A DNA stretch of 12,102 bases from Dysgonamonadaceae bacterium (GTDB taxonomy: Bacteria; Bacteroidota; Bacteroidia; Bacteroidales; Azobacteroidaceae), in contig JAISKG010000110.1 in assembly GCA_031261015.1 (NCBI GenBank), forward strand, positions 1 through 12,102, read 5' to 3'. Position numbers and translations under genes: made by a program. This document shows positions 1-7,088 of the stretch, one piece after another. The first letter of the stretch is position 1, and each line of letters starts with the position of its first letter. The notes under the pieces were generated by a model. The model was given only the letters and a program-made list of their open reading frames with translations. It ran no database searches and was not told where the DNA came from.

Positions 1-1
1 C

Positions 2-1714
2 AGTGAAGCATGGTTGAAAGTGAATGGGCAGCCCCAGAGTTTGGACGGAGCTTATGCTATGGATCCGACTCATCCGGCTACTCAAGACCGGATCCGTTAT
101 TTTTTGGATCGATTCAAAAATCAGGGATACAAGTTTATTAAACTGGATTTCATGACACATGGAGCTTTGGAAGGAAGTCATTACAAATCGGATTACACCG
201 GTATTCAAGCCTACAACGAAGGATTGGCTTATATTTGCGACAGATTGGGAGGTCAGATGTTTATCAATTTCTCGATTGCGCCGCTCTTTCCCGCCAATTA
301 CGCGCATAGCCGCCGGATTGCCTGCGATGCTTTCAGTAAGATTAATGAAACCGAATACACGCTCAATTCAACTACTTACGGCTGGTGGCTCGATCATGTG
401 TATTCCTACAATGATGCCGACCACGTGGTCTTGCACGACGCTTCTGAAGGAGAAAATCGCGCCCGTGTTACTTCCTCCGCTATTACCGGTATTTTCACTC
501 TCGGCGATGATTTCAGCAACAACGGCAGCGGCACGGGAAAAGACCGCGCCAAACGTTTTCTGACCAACCGGGAAATCAACCGGATGGCGCAGCAAACAAA
601 AGCTTTCCGTCCCGTGAAGTCCGGCGACCGGAGCGAAACGGCGGAATTGTTTTATGCCAAAGCGGCTGATACGACTTATGTAGCGATCCTGAATTATTCC
701 GGCAATACGAAAAATCATACGATCAATTTCTCTTCGCTCGGATTGAACAGCGCTACTACATATACGGTAAAAGAATTGTGGAGTAATGAATCATCGACGC
801 ACTCCGGCTCATGGTCGGGTTCCGTGAACGGCAAAGACGCCAAAGTGCTGAAAATCTATGTTGCCTGTACCGACTGTCCGGAACCGCCCGAACCGCCTGA
901 GCCTCCTATTACCTCAGAAGACGTGATCGCCAATTTTGAAGACGGGGAATGCGGCAAATCTCTGGGTTCTATTTCCGTCGATCAAAACATATCTTCCTAC
1001 TCGGTCGTATCTAATCCCGATAAAACGGGATTGGATCGAACCGAAAAAACCTTGTATTTACAAACTAATGATCAGACTTTGTCGGGAGAAGCTCAATACA
1101 AAAGCGGAATTACGCTGAATTTTCCGCAATTTAATACAAGCGACCGCCGTTACATGCACTTTGCATTCAAAACAAATACCGAAAAAGTAGAGTTTTTGAT
1201 CAACGGCAACTGGGACGCCAAATTCAATCCCCGTACGCAGGTTTCCGGAAACGGATGGTTTGATTATGTCCTGGATTTGGGAACGAATACGAATGTAAGC
1301 CAAATCACCATCTTGTTTGATATGCGTACCGGCGATAATTGCGATACAAGCGCCCCCATTAACGATTCTTACAATAATCACAATAAATACATGTATATTG
1401 ATGAGATTGAGGCAAATAACAACTCAACTCCCCGTTCTTTGCTCACATTCAATTGTGGAACCTCTTTCGCGACACCGGTATCCGAAACATGGAAAGTTTT
1501 TACGGATAACGGACAGATCGTAGTCACTGTGCCGGATGCCGAAGTAGTGAAAGGCTCGAAAATAAACGTTTACAACATGAGCGGTCGAAAAATTGCCGAA
1601 CAAGCTGTAACCGGTTCCAAAACACTCGTGGGCACCCGCTTGGCTGCCGGAATCTATTTGGTTAAATGGTTGCAAACCGGATCGGTTCAAACTAAAAAAG
1701 TACCGGTTTATTGA
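2..1714 (+). CDS. Clan GH-D glycoside hydrolase (alpha-galactosidase-like) with CBM-like module and T9SS tail, 5' end missing
   Basis: The reading frame is open to the left edge, so the N-terminus lies outside; the TTG at 14 is not a credible start because it falls inside sequence aligned with the downstream paralogue. What remains is the second half of a (beta/alpha)8 catalytic domain. The motif YKFIKLDF (D encoded at 146-148) matches the GH27/GH36 nucleophile motif, and RRIACDAF (D at 326-328), 60 residues later, is the candidate acid/base; this spacing agrees with the clan. A beta-sandwich C-terminal domain follows, then a Pro-Glu linker (about 869-913), a CBM-like module (923-1438), and a final domain (about 1480-1714) with NMSGRKI and LAAGIYLVKW, typical of T9SS type A sorting domains. 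The protein is inferred to be a surface or secreted exo-glycosidase acting on alpha-galactosides or beta-L-arabinopyranosides. Family is fairly sure; substrate is not. Confidence 0.85.
   Translation, partial: SEAWLKVNGQPQSLDGAYAMDPTHPATQDRIRYFLDRFKNQGYKFIKLDFMTHGALEGSHYKSDYTGIQAYNEGLAYICDRLGGQMFINFSIAPLFPANYAHSRRIACDAFSKINETEYTLNSTTYGWWLDHVYSYNDADHVVLHDASEGENRARVTSSAITGIFTLGDDFSNNGSGTGKDRAKRFLTNREINRMAQQTKAFRPVKSGDRSETAELFYAKAADTTYVAILNYSGNTKNHTINFSSLGLNSATTYTVKELWSNESSTHSGSWSGSVNGKDAKVLKIYVACTDCPEPPEPPEPPITSEDVIANFEDGECGKSLGSISVDQNISSYSVVSNPDKTGLDRTEKTLYLQTNDQTLSGEAQYKSGITLNFPQFNTSDRRYMHFAFKTNTEKVEFLINGNWDAKFNPRTQVSGNGWFDYVLDLGTNTNVSQITILFDMRTGDNCDTSAPINDSYNNHNKYMYIDEIEANNNSTPRSLLTFNCGTSFATPVSETWKVFTDNGQIVVTVPDAEVVKGSKINVYNMSGRKIAEQAVTGSKTLVGTRLAAGIYLVKWLQTGSVQTKKVPVY
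374..420 (+). repeat. Highly conserved block shared with 3305-3351
   Basis: These 47 bases match 3305-3351 at 46 positions (only 412 versus 3343 differs), including third codon positions. They encode TYGWWLDHVYSYNDAD in both GH-D paralogues. Flanking sequence is clearly more divergent. Confidence 0.85.
923..1438 (+). other. CBM-like beta-rich module, copy 1 (inside GH-D enzyme)
   Basis: About 170 residues between the Pro-Glu linker and the sorting domain. It starts at VIANFEDGE and has three landmarks: YMHFAFKT followed by KVEFLING, then GWFDYVLDL, then KYMYIDEIE near the end followed by a TPRS segment. The same landmarks in the same order recur twice in the protein at 7089-10193. Placement between a catalytic domain and a sorting domain suggests glycan binding, but I do not recognise a named CBM family. 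Confidence 0.6.
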
Positions 1715-1732
1715 AATAAAAATAAAAGGAAA

Positions 1733-1739
1733 AAGGAGG
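1733..1739 (+). promoter_or_regulatory. Strong Shine-Dalgarno site for the second GH-D gene
   Basis: AAGGAGG lies 5 bases before the ATG at 1745. It decides for this start over the in-frame ATG at 1775. Such a full site is unusual in Bacteroidetes, where most genes, including the others here, have none. Confidence 0.7.
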
Positions 1740-1744
1740 CAGGT

Positions 1745-4057
1745 ATGAAAAATCAGAACAACAATCGAAGTAAGATGAAAAATAGGTATCAGTTAAGGCA
1801 TTTTAGTATAAATTTTCCTTTTCTATTTTTCATCCTCCTCCTTTTCTCCTTTTCTCCTGCAAAAGCCCTCGACGTGACACAGGGCGAATGGAAAATCACC
1901 GTCAACGAATCCAACGGGAACGTCACGATTTATAAAGCGGATAAATGTCTGCTTGCCGATACGCATGGTGCATTCAAAATCGGCGCGACCAACTATGAAC
2001 AAAACCAGTTATCCGGAATTACCGTCGTCGCACCGGCGAATTATTCCGATGATTTCGGTTCGGGAAAAAAATTTATGATCACTTCCAAAACAAGCGATGA
2101 TCAATATACCATTACACATAATTATTATCTCTACAACGATTACATTCTGACCGATTTGACCATTCAATCGGATCAAATATTTGCCAGCAATTACTTGGCT
2201 CCGGTAAAGACGGCGACGCCTGTCGCTTTCCTGCCTGCCGGCGACAATCGCGATTTGTTCGTCCCGTTCGACAACGACGGATGGATTCGTTACCGCTCCG
2301 AAAAATTCGGTTCGCCGATGACGAGTTATGAAGCCGGAGCACTTTACAATGCCGATTCCAATCAAGGACTGGTTGTCGGTTCCATCGAACACACAGTTTG
2401 GAAAACCGGCATCAAAACAACGACCGGCAATGGAAATCAACTCCTTTCGCTGGAAGCTTTCGGCGGAATTACTTCCAACGAAACCCGCGATAATTTGCCG
2501 CACGGCGCCGTGAAAGGAACCCTCGTCAAATCGCCCAAAATATTCATCGGTTATTTTGCCGATTGGCGTACCGGATTGGAAACGTTTGCCGACGTCAACG
2601 CGATTTTCGCTCCGAAACTTCCGTGGAATGCAGGAAAACCTTTTGTCTGGAACAGTTGGGGTGTAATTCAAACCAGCATTTCCTACGGCCGGGCGCGACA
2701 AGTATCCGACTGGATCGCCCAAAATATCCAAAATAATAATTTTCACGACGAAGACGGAATCGTTTACATCGACTTGGATTCGTATTGGGATCGTCTGGAT
2801 TCCGAACAATTATATTATTTCGTCCAGTATTGCCAAAATAACAATCAATACGCCGGCGTTTACTGGACGCCGTTTGTCGATTGGGGCAACAATGCCAACC
2901 GCGAAGTCGAAGGCACCAACGGACAATATAAATATGGAGAACTTTATTTGTATGCCAATGGGCAAAAGCAATTGATTGCCGGCGCTCCTGCGCTCGACCC
3001 GACTCATCCCGGCACAAAAATACGCATGGATTATATTTTGGATCGCTTCAAAAATTGGGGATACAAGTTTATCAAATTGGATTTTATGGTTCACGGGGAA
3101 CTCGAAGCCGACAGTCATTACGATCCGGACGTGCATACCGGCATTCAGGCCTACAATCAGGGAATGAAATACATTGCCGATAAAATCGGCAATTCCATGT
3201 ATATCAATCTTTCGATTTCGTCGCTCTTCCCTGCAAATTATGCGCACGGCCGCCGTATTGCCTGCGACGCTTATACCGAAGCGGAATACACACTCAATTC
3301 GCTGACTTACGGCTGGTGGCTCGATCATGTGTATTCCTACAACGATGCCGATAATGTCGTATTCAACAATATAGCGGTTTACGACGGAATCAACCGGCAA
3401 CGGGTAATTTCCTCGGCGATCACCGGTATATTCTGCATCGGCGACGATTTTACTTCCAACGGCGATGCCGATGCCAAAGATAAAGCTACGCGCATGCTAA
3501 CCAACACAGAAATTAATCGAATGGCTCGTCAAACAAAAGCTTTCCGGCCGCTCCAATCGGCTCTCGGCAACAACGCCGCCGAAGCGTATTACACTACTGT
3601 AGCCGATACGACTTATGTCGCTCTCTTCAACATGACGGCGCAAGTGAAAAGTTTTTCGATGGATTTTCAAGCTTTGGGATTAACTCCCGGAACGAATTAT
3701 ACCGTGCAGGAATTGTGGCGCAACGAAAGAATCGATACCGGCGCTTCGTGGTCGGAATCCGTGCCGCGCTTTGATGTGGATATGTTGAAGATTTATCCGA
3801 AAAGCGATAACGGGATCGACCGGCTGGAACAAAATACGATTCAATTGTATCCCAATCCTTGCCGCGATCAGGTGAATCTTTCTTCTAATGAAGACATTAA
3901 GAAATTGACGATCTATTCGTCCGTCGGCCTTCCGGTGAAGGAAATCCAAAATCCTGCGGAAATGATTGCCGTAGATCGCCTGAGTTCCGGCGTTTATCTG
4001 GTGAAAATCGAAAATCGTTCCGGCGTGCAAACGACGATTCCATTAATAAAACAATAA
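1745..4057 (+). CDS. Clan GH-D glycoside hydrolase (GH36/GH27-like alpha-galactosidase type) with T9SS tail
   Basis: The 770-aa protein begins with a basic N-region and a long hydrophobic stretch (about residues 21-40) ending in PAKA, a signal peptide. Residues about 43-290 form an N-terminal beta-sandwich. The catalytic barrel starts near FVWNSWG (W302) and contains YIDLDSYWD (341-349), YKFIKLDF with candidate nucleophile D446, and RRIACDAY with candidate acid/base D508. The 62-residue spacing fits GH27/GH36 enzymes. A C-terminal beta domain follows, and residues 701-770 (LYPNPCRDQVN start, LSSGVYLVKI near the end) are a T9SS type A sorting domain. The enzyme should cross the outer membrane and be surface-attached or released. 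It is a paralogue of the preceding gene, about two-thirds identical by eye around the active site, but lacks the Pro-Glu linker and CBM-like module. The start has a strong Shine-Dalgarno site 30 bases after the previous stop, suggesting one transcript. Substrate is inferred only: alpha-D-galactosides or beta-L-arabinopyranosides. Confidence 0.88.
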   Translation: MKNQNNNRSKMKNRYQLRHFSINFPFLFFILLLFSFSPAKALDVTQGEWKITVNESNGNVTIYKADKCLLADTHGAFKIGATNYEQNQLSGITVVAPANYSDDFGSGKKFMITSKTSDDQYTITHNYYLYNDYILTDLTIQSDQIFASNYLAPVKTATPVAFLPAGDNRDLFVPFDNDGWIRYRSEKFGSPMTSYEAGALYNADSNQGLVVGSIEHTVWKTGIKTTTGNGNQLLSLEAFGGITSNETRDNLPHGAVKGTLVKSPKIFIGYFADWRTGLETFADVNAIFAPKLPWNAGKPFVWNSWGVIQTSISYGRARQVSDWIAQNIQNNNFHDEDGIVYIDLDSYWDRLDSEQLYYFVQYCQNNNQYAGVYWTPFVDWGNNANREVEGTNGQYKYGELYLYANGQKQLIAGAPALDPTHPGTKIRMDYILDRFKNWGYKFIKLDFMVHGELEADSHYDPDVHTGIQAYNQGMKYIADKIGNSMYINLSISSLFPANYAHGRRIACDAYTEAEYTLNSLTYGWWLDHVYSYNDADNVVFNNIAVYDGINRQRVISSAITGIFCIGDDFTSNGDADAKDKATRMLTNTEINRMARQTKAFRPLQSALGNNAAEAYYTTVADTTYVALFNMTAQVKSFSMDFQALGLTPGTNYTVQELWRNERIDTGASWSESVPRFDVDMLKIYPKSDNGIDRLEQNTIQLYPNPCRDQVNLSSNEDIKKLTIYSSVGLPVKEIQNPAEMIAVDRLSSGVYLVKIENRSGVQTTIPLIKQ
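3305..3351 (+). repeat. Highly conserved block shared with 374-420
   Basis: Second copy of the 47-base near-identical block (46 of 47 bases) in the tandem GH-D genes, 2931 bases downstream of the first. Confidence 0.85.
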
Positions 4058-4060
4058 GCC

Positions 4061-6286
4061 TTGAGAAAATTTGTTTGGATAATGTTGCTGTCGATTTATT
4101 CGGCCGCTTTTGCCAACAATCGCTTGCATTACGTGCAGCCGGCGGAAACTTGGACACAAGCTCTCCCGCTCGGCAATGGCCGCATGGGTGTAATGGTTTT
4201 CGGCGGCATTGAAACGGAAACCCTTGTCGTCAGCGAATTAACGCTTTGGTCGGGCGAATACAACGCCAAGCAAAACAAACCTTTCGGAAAAGAACGCTTA
4301 GACAGTCTGCGCCAACTCTTTTTCAACGGAAACATCGCTGAAGGAAACCGTATCGCCGGCGAAAATTTAATTGGCGACACCCAAACATTCGGCTCCAATG
4401 TCCCTTTCGGAAATATTAAAATCGCTTTTGATCATCCCGAAGGTAAAATATCCGGTTATGAGCGCGAACTGAACATTGAAAACGCCGTGCAAACCGTTCG
4501 TTATTCCGTTGGAAAAATCAACTATCGACGGGAATATTTCGCATCCAATCCGGCGCAAATCGTAGCGGCGCGTTTTTTGTCTGATAAGCCCCAATCTGTT
4601 TCACTCCGAATTTCGTTGGATTTATTACGCGAAGCGGAAATACAAACCATTGACAATCAAATGATCATCAAAGGGAAAGTGCATTTTCCGAAACATGGCG
4701 CCGGCGGAGTGAATTTTTGCGCCGTTGTTGCCGTAAAAATCAGGAATGGAAAAATACAATCGGATAATCAGACGATTGAAGTAAAAAATGCTGACGTAGC
4801 CGAATTGTATTTCGATTTGCGAACCGATTATAAAAACCCGGATTATGAAAAAACCTGCATGCAAACGATTGAGAAAGCCTTCTCTTCCGGTTACGAAACG
4901 CTTAAAAACGAACATATTGCCGATTATTTTCGCCTGTTCAATCGCGTGGAATTATCGCTGGGACAAGATATTTACGGCCATTTGCCGACCGACATCCGTC
5001 AACAACAGATGAAAAACGGCGTTTCCGACCCGGCTTTGGTCGCCCTGTTTTTCCAATATGCGCGCTATTTGCTGATTGCCGCTTCGCGCGAAAATTCGCC
5101 TTTGCCCGCCAACCTGCAAGGAATCTGGAACGACAATCTGGCCTGCAACATGAGATGGACCAACGATTATCATTTGGATATTAATACGCAACAAAATTAC
5201 TGGCTGGCCAATGTGGGTAATCTTCCGGAATGTAACATTCCTTTATTCAATTATATACGCGATTTATCCGAACAGGGAGAAGCGACCGCTCGCGAAGTCT
5301 ATGGCTGTCGCGGATGGACGGCGCACACCACTGCCAATGCATGGGGCTACACTGCGCCTTCGGCAAGCATTGTCTGGGGATTATTTCCGACGGCCGGCTC
5401 GTGGATTGCTTCGCATCTGGGAACGCATTTTCGATTCACGCGCGATACGGCTTTTTTACAAACAACGGCTTATCCGCTTTTAAAAGGCAATGCGCAATTT
5501 CTATTGGATTATCTCACTGAAGATCCGTCAAGCGGTTATTTGATGACCGGCCCCAGCATTTCGCCCGAAAACTGGTTTACTTATCAGGGCGAAAACTTCG
5601 TCGCTTCGATGATGCCTACTTGCGATCGCGCTTTGGTTTACGAGATTTTGTCTTCGACCTTGCAAGCATCCCGGATTTTGAATGTTGACGCTGCATTTGC
5701 CGACAGTCTGCAAACGGCTTTAAACAAACTCCCGCCTTATCAATTGCGCGCCAACGGTGGTCTTCGCGAGTGGTTCGATGATTACGAAGAAGCCGAACCC
5801 AATCACCGGCACACCTCGCACTTGCTGGGTTTGTATCCGTTTTCGCAAATCACCACCGAGCAAACACCCGGATGGGCGCAGGCTGCTACAATCACTTTAC
5901 AAAACAAACTTTCGCTGCCCGGCTGGGAAGACACGGAATGGAGTCGCGCCAATCTCATCTGCTTTTTCGCCCGGCTGAAACAGGCGGAAAACGCTTATAA
6001 AAACGTCGTCGCATTAATCACCGGCAATGCCCGCGAAAACTTGATGACTGTTTCGCCGCAGGGAATCGCCGGCGCTCCTTCCGATATTTTCGCGTTCGAC
6101 GGCAACATAGCCGGCGCTGCCGGCATTGCCGAAATGCTCTTGCAAAGCTACAACGAGCAAGTGTATTATTTGCCTGCCTTGCCCAAAGAATGGGAAAACG
6201 GTTATTTCAAAGGTCTATGTGTGGAGGGAGGGAAGACGGTGGATTTGTATTGGGAAAATGGGGAAATCATGCAGATTTCTCATTGA
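4061..6286 (+). CDS. GH95 glycoside hydrolase (alpha-L-fucosidase / alpha-L-galactosidase family)
   Basis: 741 aa, a usual length for GH95. The TTG start at 4061, 3 bases after the previous stop, gives a good signal peptide (RKFVWIMLLSIYSAAFA, cleavage about residue 18); starting at the next ATG (4082) would lose its basic N-region. Family motifs are LPLGNGRMGVMVFGG (35-49), SELTLWSG (58-65), NLQGIWN, DINTQQNYW (373-381), PSISPEN with the expected general acid E503, HRHTSHL (582 on), and FDGNIAGAAGIAEMLLQS, with D680 in the place of the Asp that activates the water-holding Asn. Known members invert alpha-1,2-linked L-fucose or L-galactose ends. There is no T9SS tail, so it probably acts in the periplasm on fragments released by the upstream surface enzymes. 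Odd point: D373-I-N375 stands where the Bifidobacterium AfcA-type enzymes have Asn-x-Asn. Confidence 0.9.
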   Translation: MRKFVWIMLLSIYSAAFANNRLHYVQPAETWTQALPLGNGRMGVMVFGGIETETLVVSELTLWSGEYNAKQNKPFGKERLDSLRQLFFNGNIAEGNRIAGENLIGDTQTFGSNVPFGNIKIAFDHPEGKISGYERELNIENAVQTVRYSVGKINYRREYFASNPAQIVAARFLSDKPQSVSLRISLDLLREAEIQTIDNQMIIKGKVHFPKHGAGGVNFCAVVAVKIRNGKIQSDNQTIEVKNADVAELYFDLRTDYKNPDYEKTCMQTIEKAFSSGYETLKNEHIADYFRLFNRVELSLGQDIYGHLPTDIRQQQMKNGVSDPALVALFFQYARYLLIAASRENSPLPANLQGIWNDNLACNMRWTNDYHLDINTQQNYWLANVGNLPECNIPLFNYIRDLSEQGEATAREVYGCRGWTAHTTANAWGYTAPSASIVWGLFPTAGSWIASHLGTHFRFTRDTAFLQTTAYPLLKGNAQFLLDYLTEDPSSGYLMTGPSISPENWFTYQGENFVASMMPTCDRALVYEILSSTLQASRILNVDAAFADSLQTALNKLPPYQLRANGGLREWFDDYEEAEPNHRHTSHLLGLYPFSQITTEQTPGWAQAATITLQNKLSLPGWEDTEWSRANLICFFARLKQAENAYKNVVALITGNARENLMTVSPQGIAGAPSDIFAFDGNIAGAAGIAEMLLQSYNEQVYYLPALPKEWENGYFKGLCVEGGKTVDLYWENGEIMQISH

Positions 6287-6310
6287 ATTATATATTTAAC
6301 TCACCGTATG

Positions 6311-6724
6311 TTAATAATTTGGAATAAAATTCAACCCGAATTTGCGATATTTTGGGAATTTACGGTCACTACTGACGAGCGTTAATTTTTCGGTCAGCGC
6401 TTGCGATATAATCAAACGATCTGATGGATCGTTGTGTCCTTCTACTGTGGCAAGGTTGGAAAATGTTTGCGAATGTTCTTTTGAAATGTACTTTACAGAA
6501 AAGCCTAAGGAGTTTTCAATAAAATCAAATACATTAAGTTCAAAGTTCTGCTTTTTTCCGCTAATTTTTCCTATTTGTACTAAGTGAATAAATTCTTTTA
6601 TACTTTCCGAACTAACAAAGATTTGATTTTCATAGTCATCAATGATATATTTAACATTCTCGGTTATCAAATCCGTATCCTTTATCATCTGAATGAAAAC
6701 ATTGGTATCGATTAAATATCTCAT
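6311..6724 (-). CDS. PIN-domain ribonuclease toxin, VapC-like
   Basis: 137 aa from the ATG at 6724. PIN-domain acidic residues are in place: D6 in YLIDTNVF, E44 in SESIKEF, D102 in HNDPSDRLI (with D99), and D120 in LVSSD. Members of this family are Mg2+-dependent ribonucleases, usually toxins of type II toxin-antitoxin pairs. The frame stays open 8 codons further upstream (to 6748), but that would run into the preceding gene. The ATG used here lies 2 bases after the stop of that gene, and an AGG inside its end can serve as ribosome site, so the two are probably translationally coupled. The gene ends 24 bases from the convergent GH95 gene and is more AT-rich than its neighbours, which suggests horizontal gain. 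The toxin call is by family; the RNA target is unknown. Confidence 0.85.
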   Translation of the reverse strand: MRYLIDTNVFIQMIKDTDLITENVKYIIDDYENQIFVSSESIKEFIHLVQIGKISGKKQNFELNVFDFIENSLGFSVKYISKEHSQTFSNLATVEGHNDPSDRLIISQALTEKLTLVSSDRKFPKYRKFGLNFIPNY

Positions 6725-6726
6725 AA

Positions 6727-6876
6727 TTACCTCATTATGGCTTTCCAATCGTTTATTACTATGATGCCTCTCGGATTATCTTTCATCCATTGTCCGGCTC
6801 TCGATAATTTCTTATGCTGCTCTTTTTCTTTTGTTGCAGCATGATTTTTTTTCGATTTAATTACTATTGCTTGCAT
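6727..6876 (-). CDS. Small protein, candidate antitoxin of the PIN toxin
   Basis: A 49-codon frame read from the reverse strand: it begins MQAIVIKSKKNH, continues with a Lys/Glu-rich segment, and ends NPRGIIVINDWKAIMR. It sits exactly where a VapB-type antitoxin belongs, directly upstream of the toxin, 2 bases apart, same strand. A TAnnTTTG -7 box lies 29 bases upstream of the ATG. I do not recognise a named DNA-binding fold (ribbon-helix-helix, AbrB or Phd) in it; the basic N-terminal half could bind DNA and the C-terminal half could cover the toxin, but that is inference. It is short enough to be missed by annotation with a 60-codon cutoff. Confidence 0.65.
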   Translation of the reverse strand: MQAIVIKSKKNHAATKEKEQHKKLSRAGQWMKDNPRGIIVINDWKAIMR

Positions 6877-6904
6877 AGTTCGATTTTTTATTTCTTATAC
6901 GTGA

Positions 6905-6912
6905 CAAAGATA
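6905..6912 (-). promoter_or_regulatory. Promoter -7 box for the toxin-antitoxin pair
   Basis: On the reverse strand the bases read TATCTTTG, an exact match to the Bacteroidetes -7 consensus TAnnTTTG. Transcription would start near 6898, about 20 bases before the antitoxin ATG. No clear -33 TTTG box is seen. Confidence 0.5.
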
Positions 6913-7026
6913 CTAATTTTTTTGAAGAACCGGATCATTCCGTCCCATTTTTTGCCCCATTTGTATCCTGCTACATCTACGCTATTTTTTGATGAATTTG
7001 CGCTTTTTCCCCGGAAAGGAAAGCTT

Positions 7027-7034
7027 TACCTTTA
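7027..7034 (+). promoter_or_regulatory. Possible -7 box for the large surface protein
   Basis: TACCTTTA matches TAnnTTTG at all but the last base. A TTTG lies at 6997-7000, but the 26-base gap is longer than usual. The surrounding 6877-7088 stretch is AT-rich, holds divergent promoters only, and shows no other gene that I can support. Confidence 0.3.
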
Positions 7035-7088
7035 CACTGAAATTATTACAAATACCACGAAATACTAATTTATTAAATTGATCAGAAT

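Noticed and set aside
880..909. Short tandem repeat in DNA
   Set aside because: It is only the Pro-Glu linker (PEPPEPPEPP) coding sequence, not an independent repeat element.
2009..2809. 266-codon open frame on the - strand inside the second GH-D gene
   Set aside because: It lies antisense to a well-supported catalytic gene, its product has no recognisable motif or signal, and it is explained by the codon pattern of the + strand gene.
2810..3400. 196-codon open frame on the - strand
   Set aside because: Shadow of the GH-D catalytic domain; a similar antisense frame appears over the same region of the paralogue because the coding sequence is similar, not because it is a gene.
6287..6310. Possible terminator between the convergent GH95 and PIN genes
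   Set aside because: No inverted repeat long enough for a hairpin is visible in the 24 bases.
6725..6748. 8-codon upstream extension of the PIN toxin
   Set aside because: It overlaps the antitoxin gene; the ATG at 6724 starts the PIN fold in the usual place (MRYLIDTN).
6814..7068. 84-codon + strand frame in the intergenic region
   Set aside because: It overlaps the antitoxin and its promoter, is rich in Phe/Tyr/Leu as expected from AT-rich DNA, and has no ribosome site or recognisable motif.
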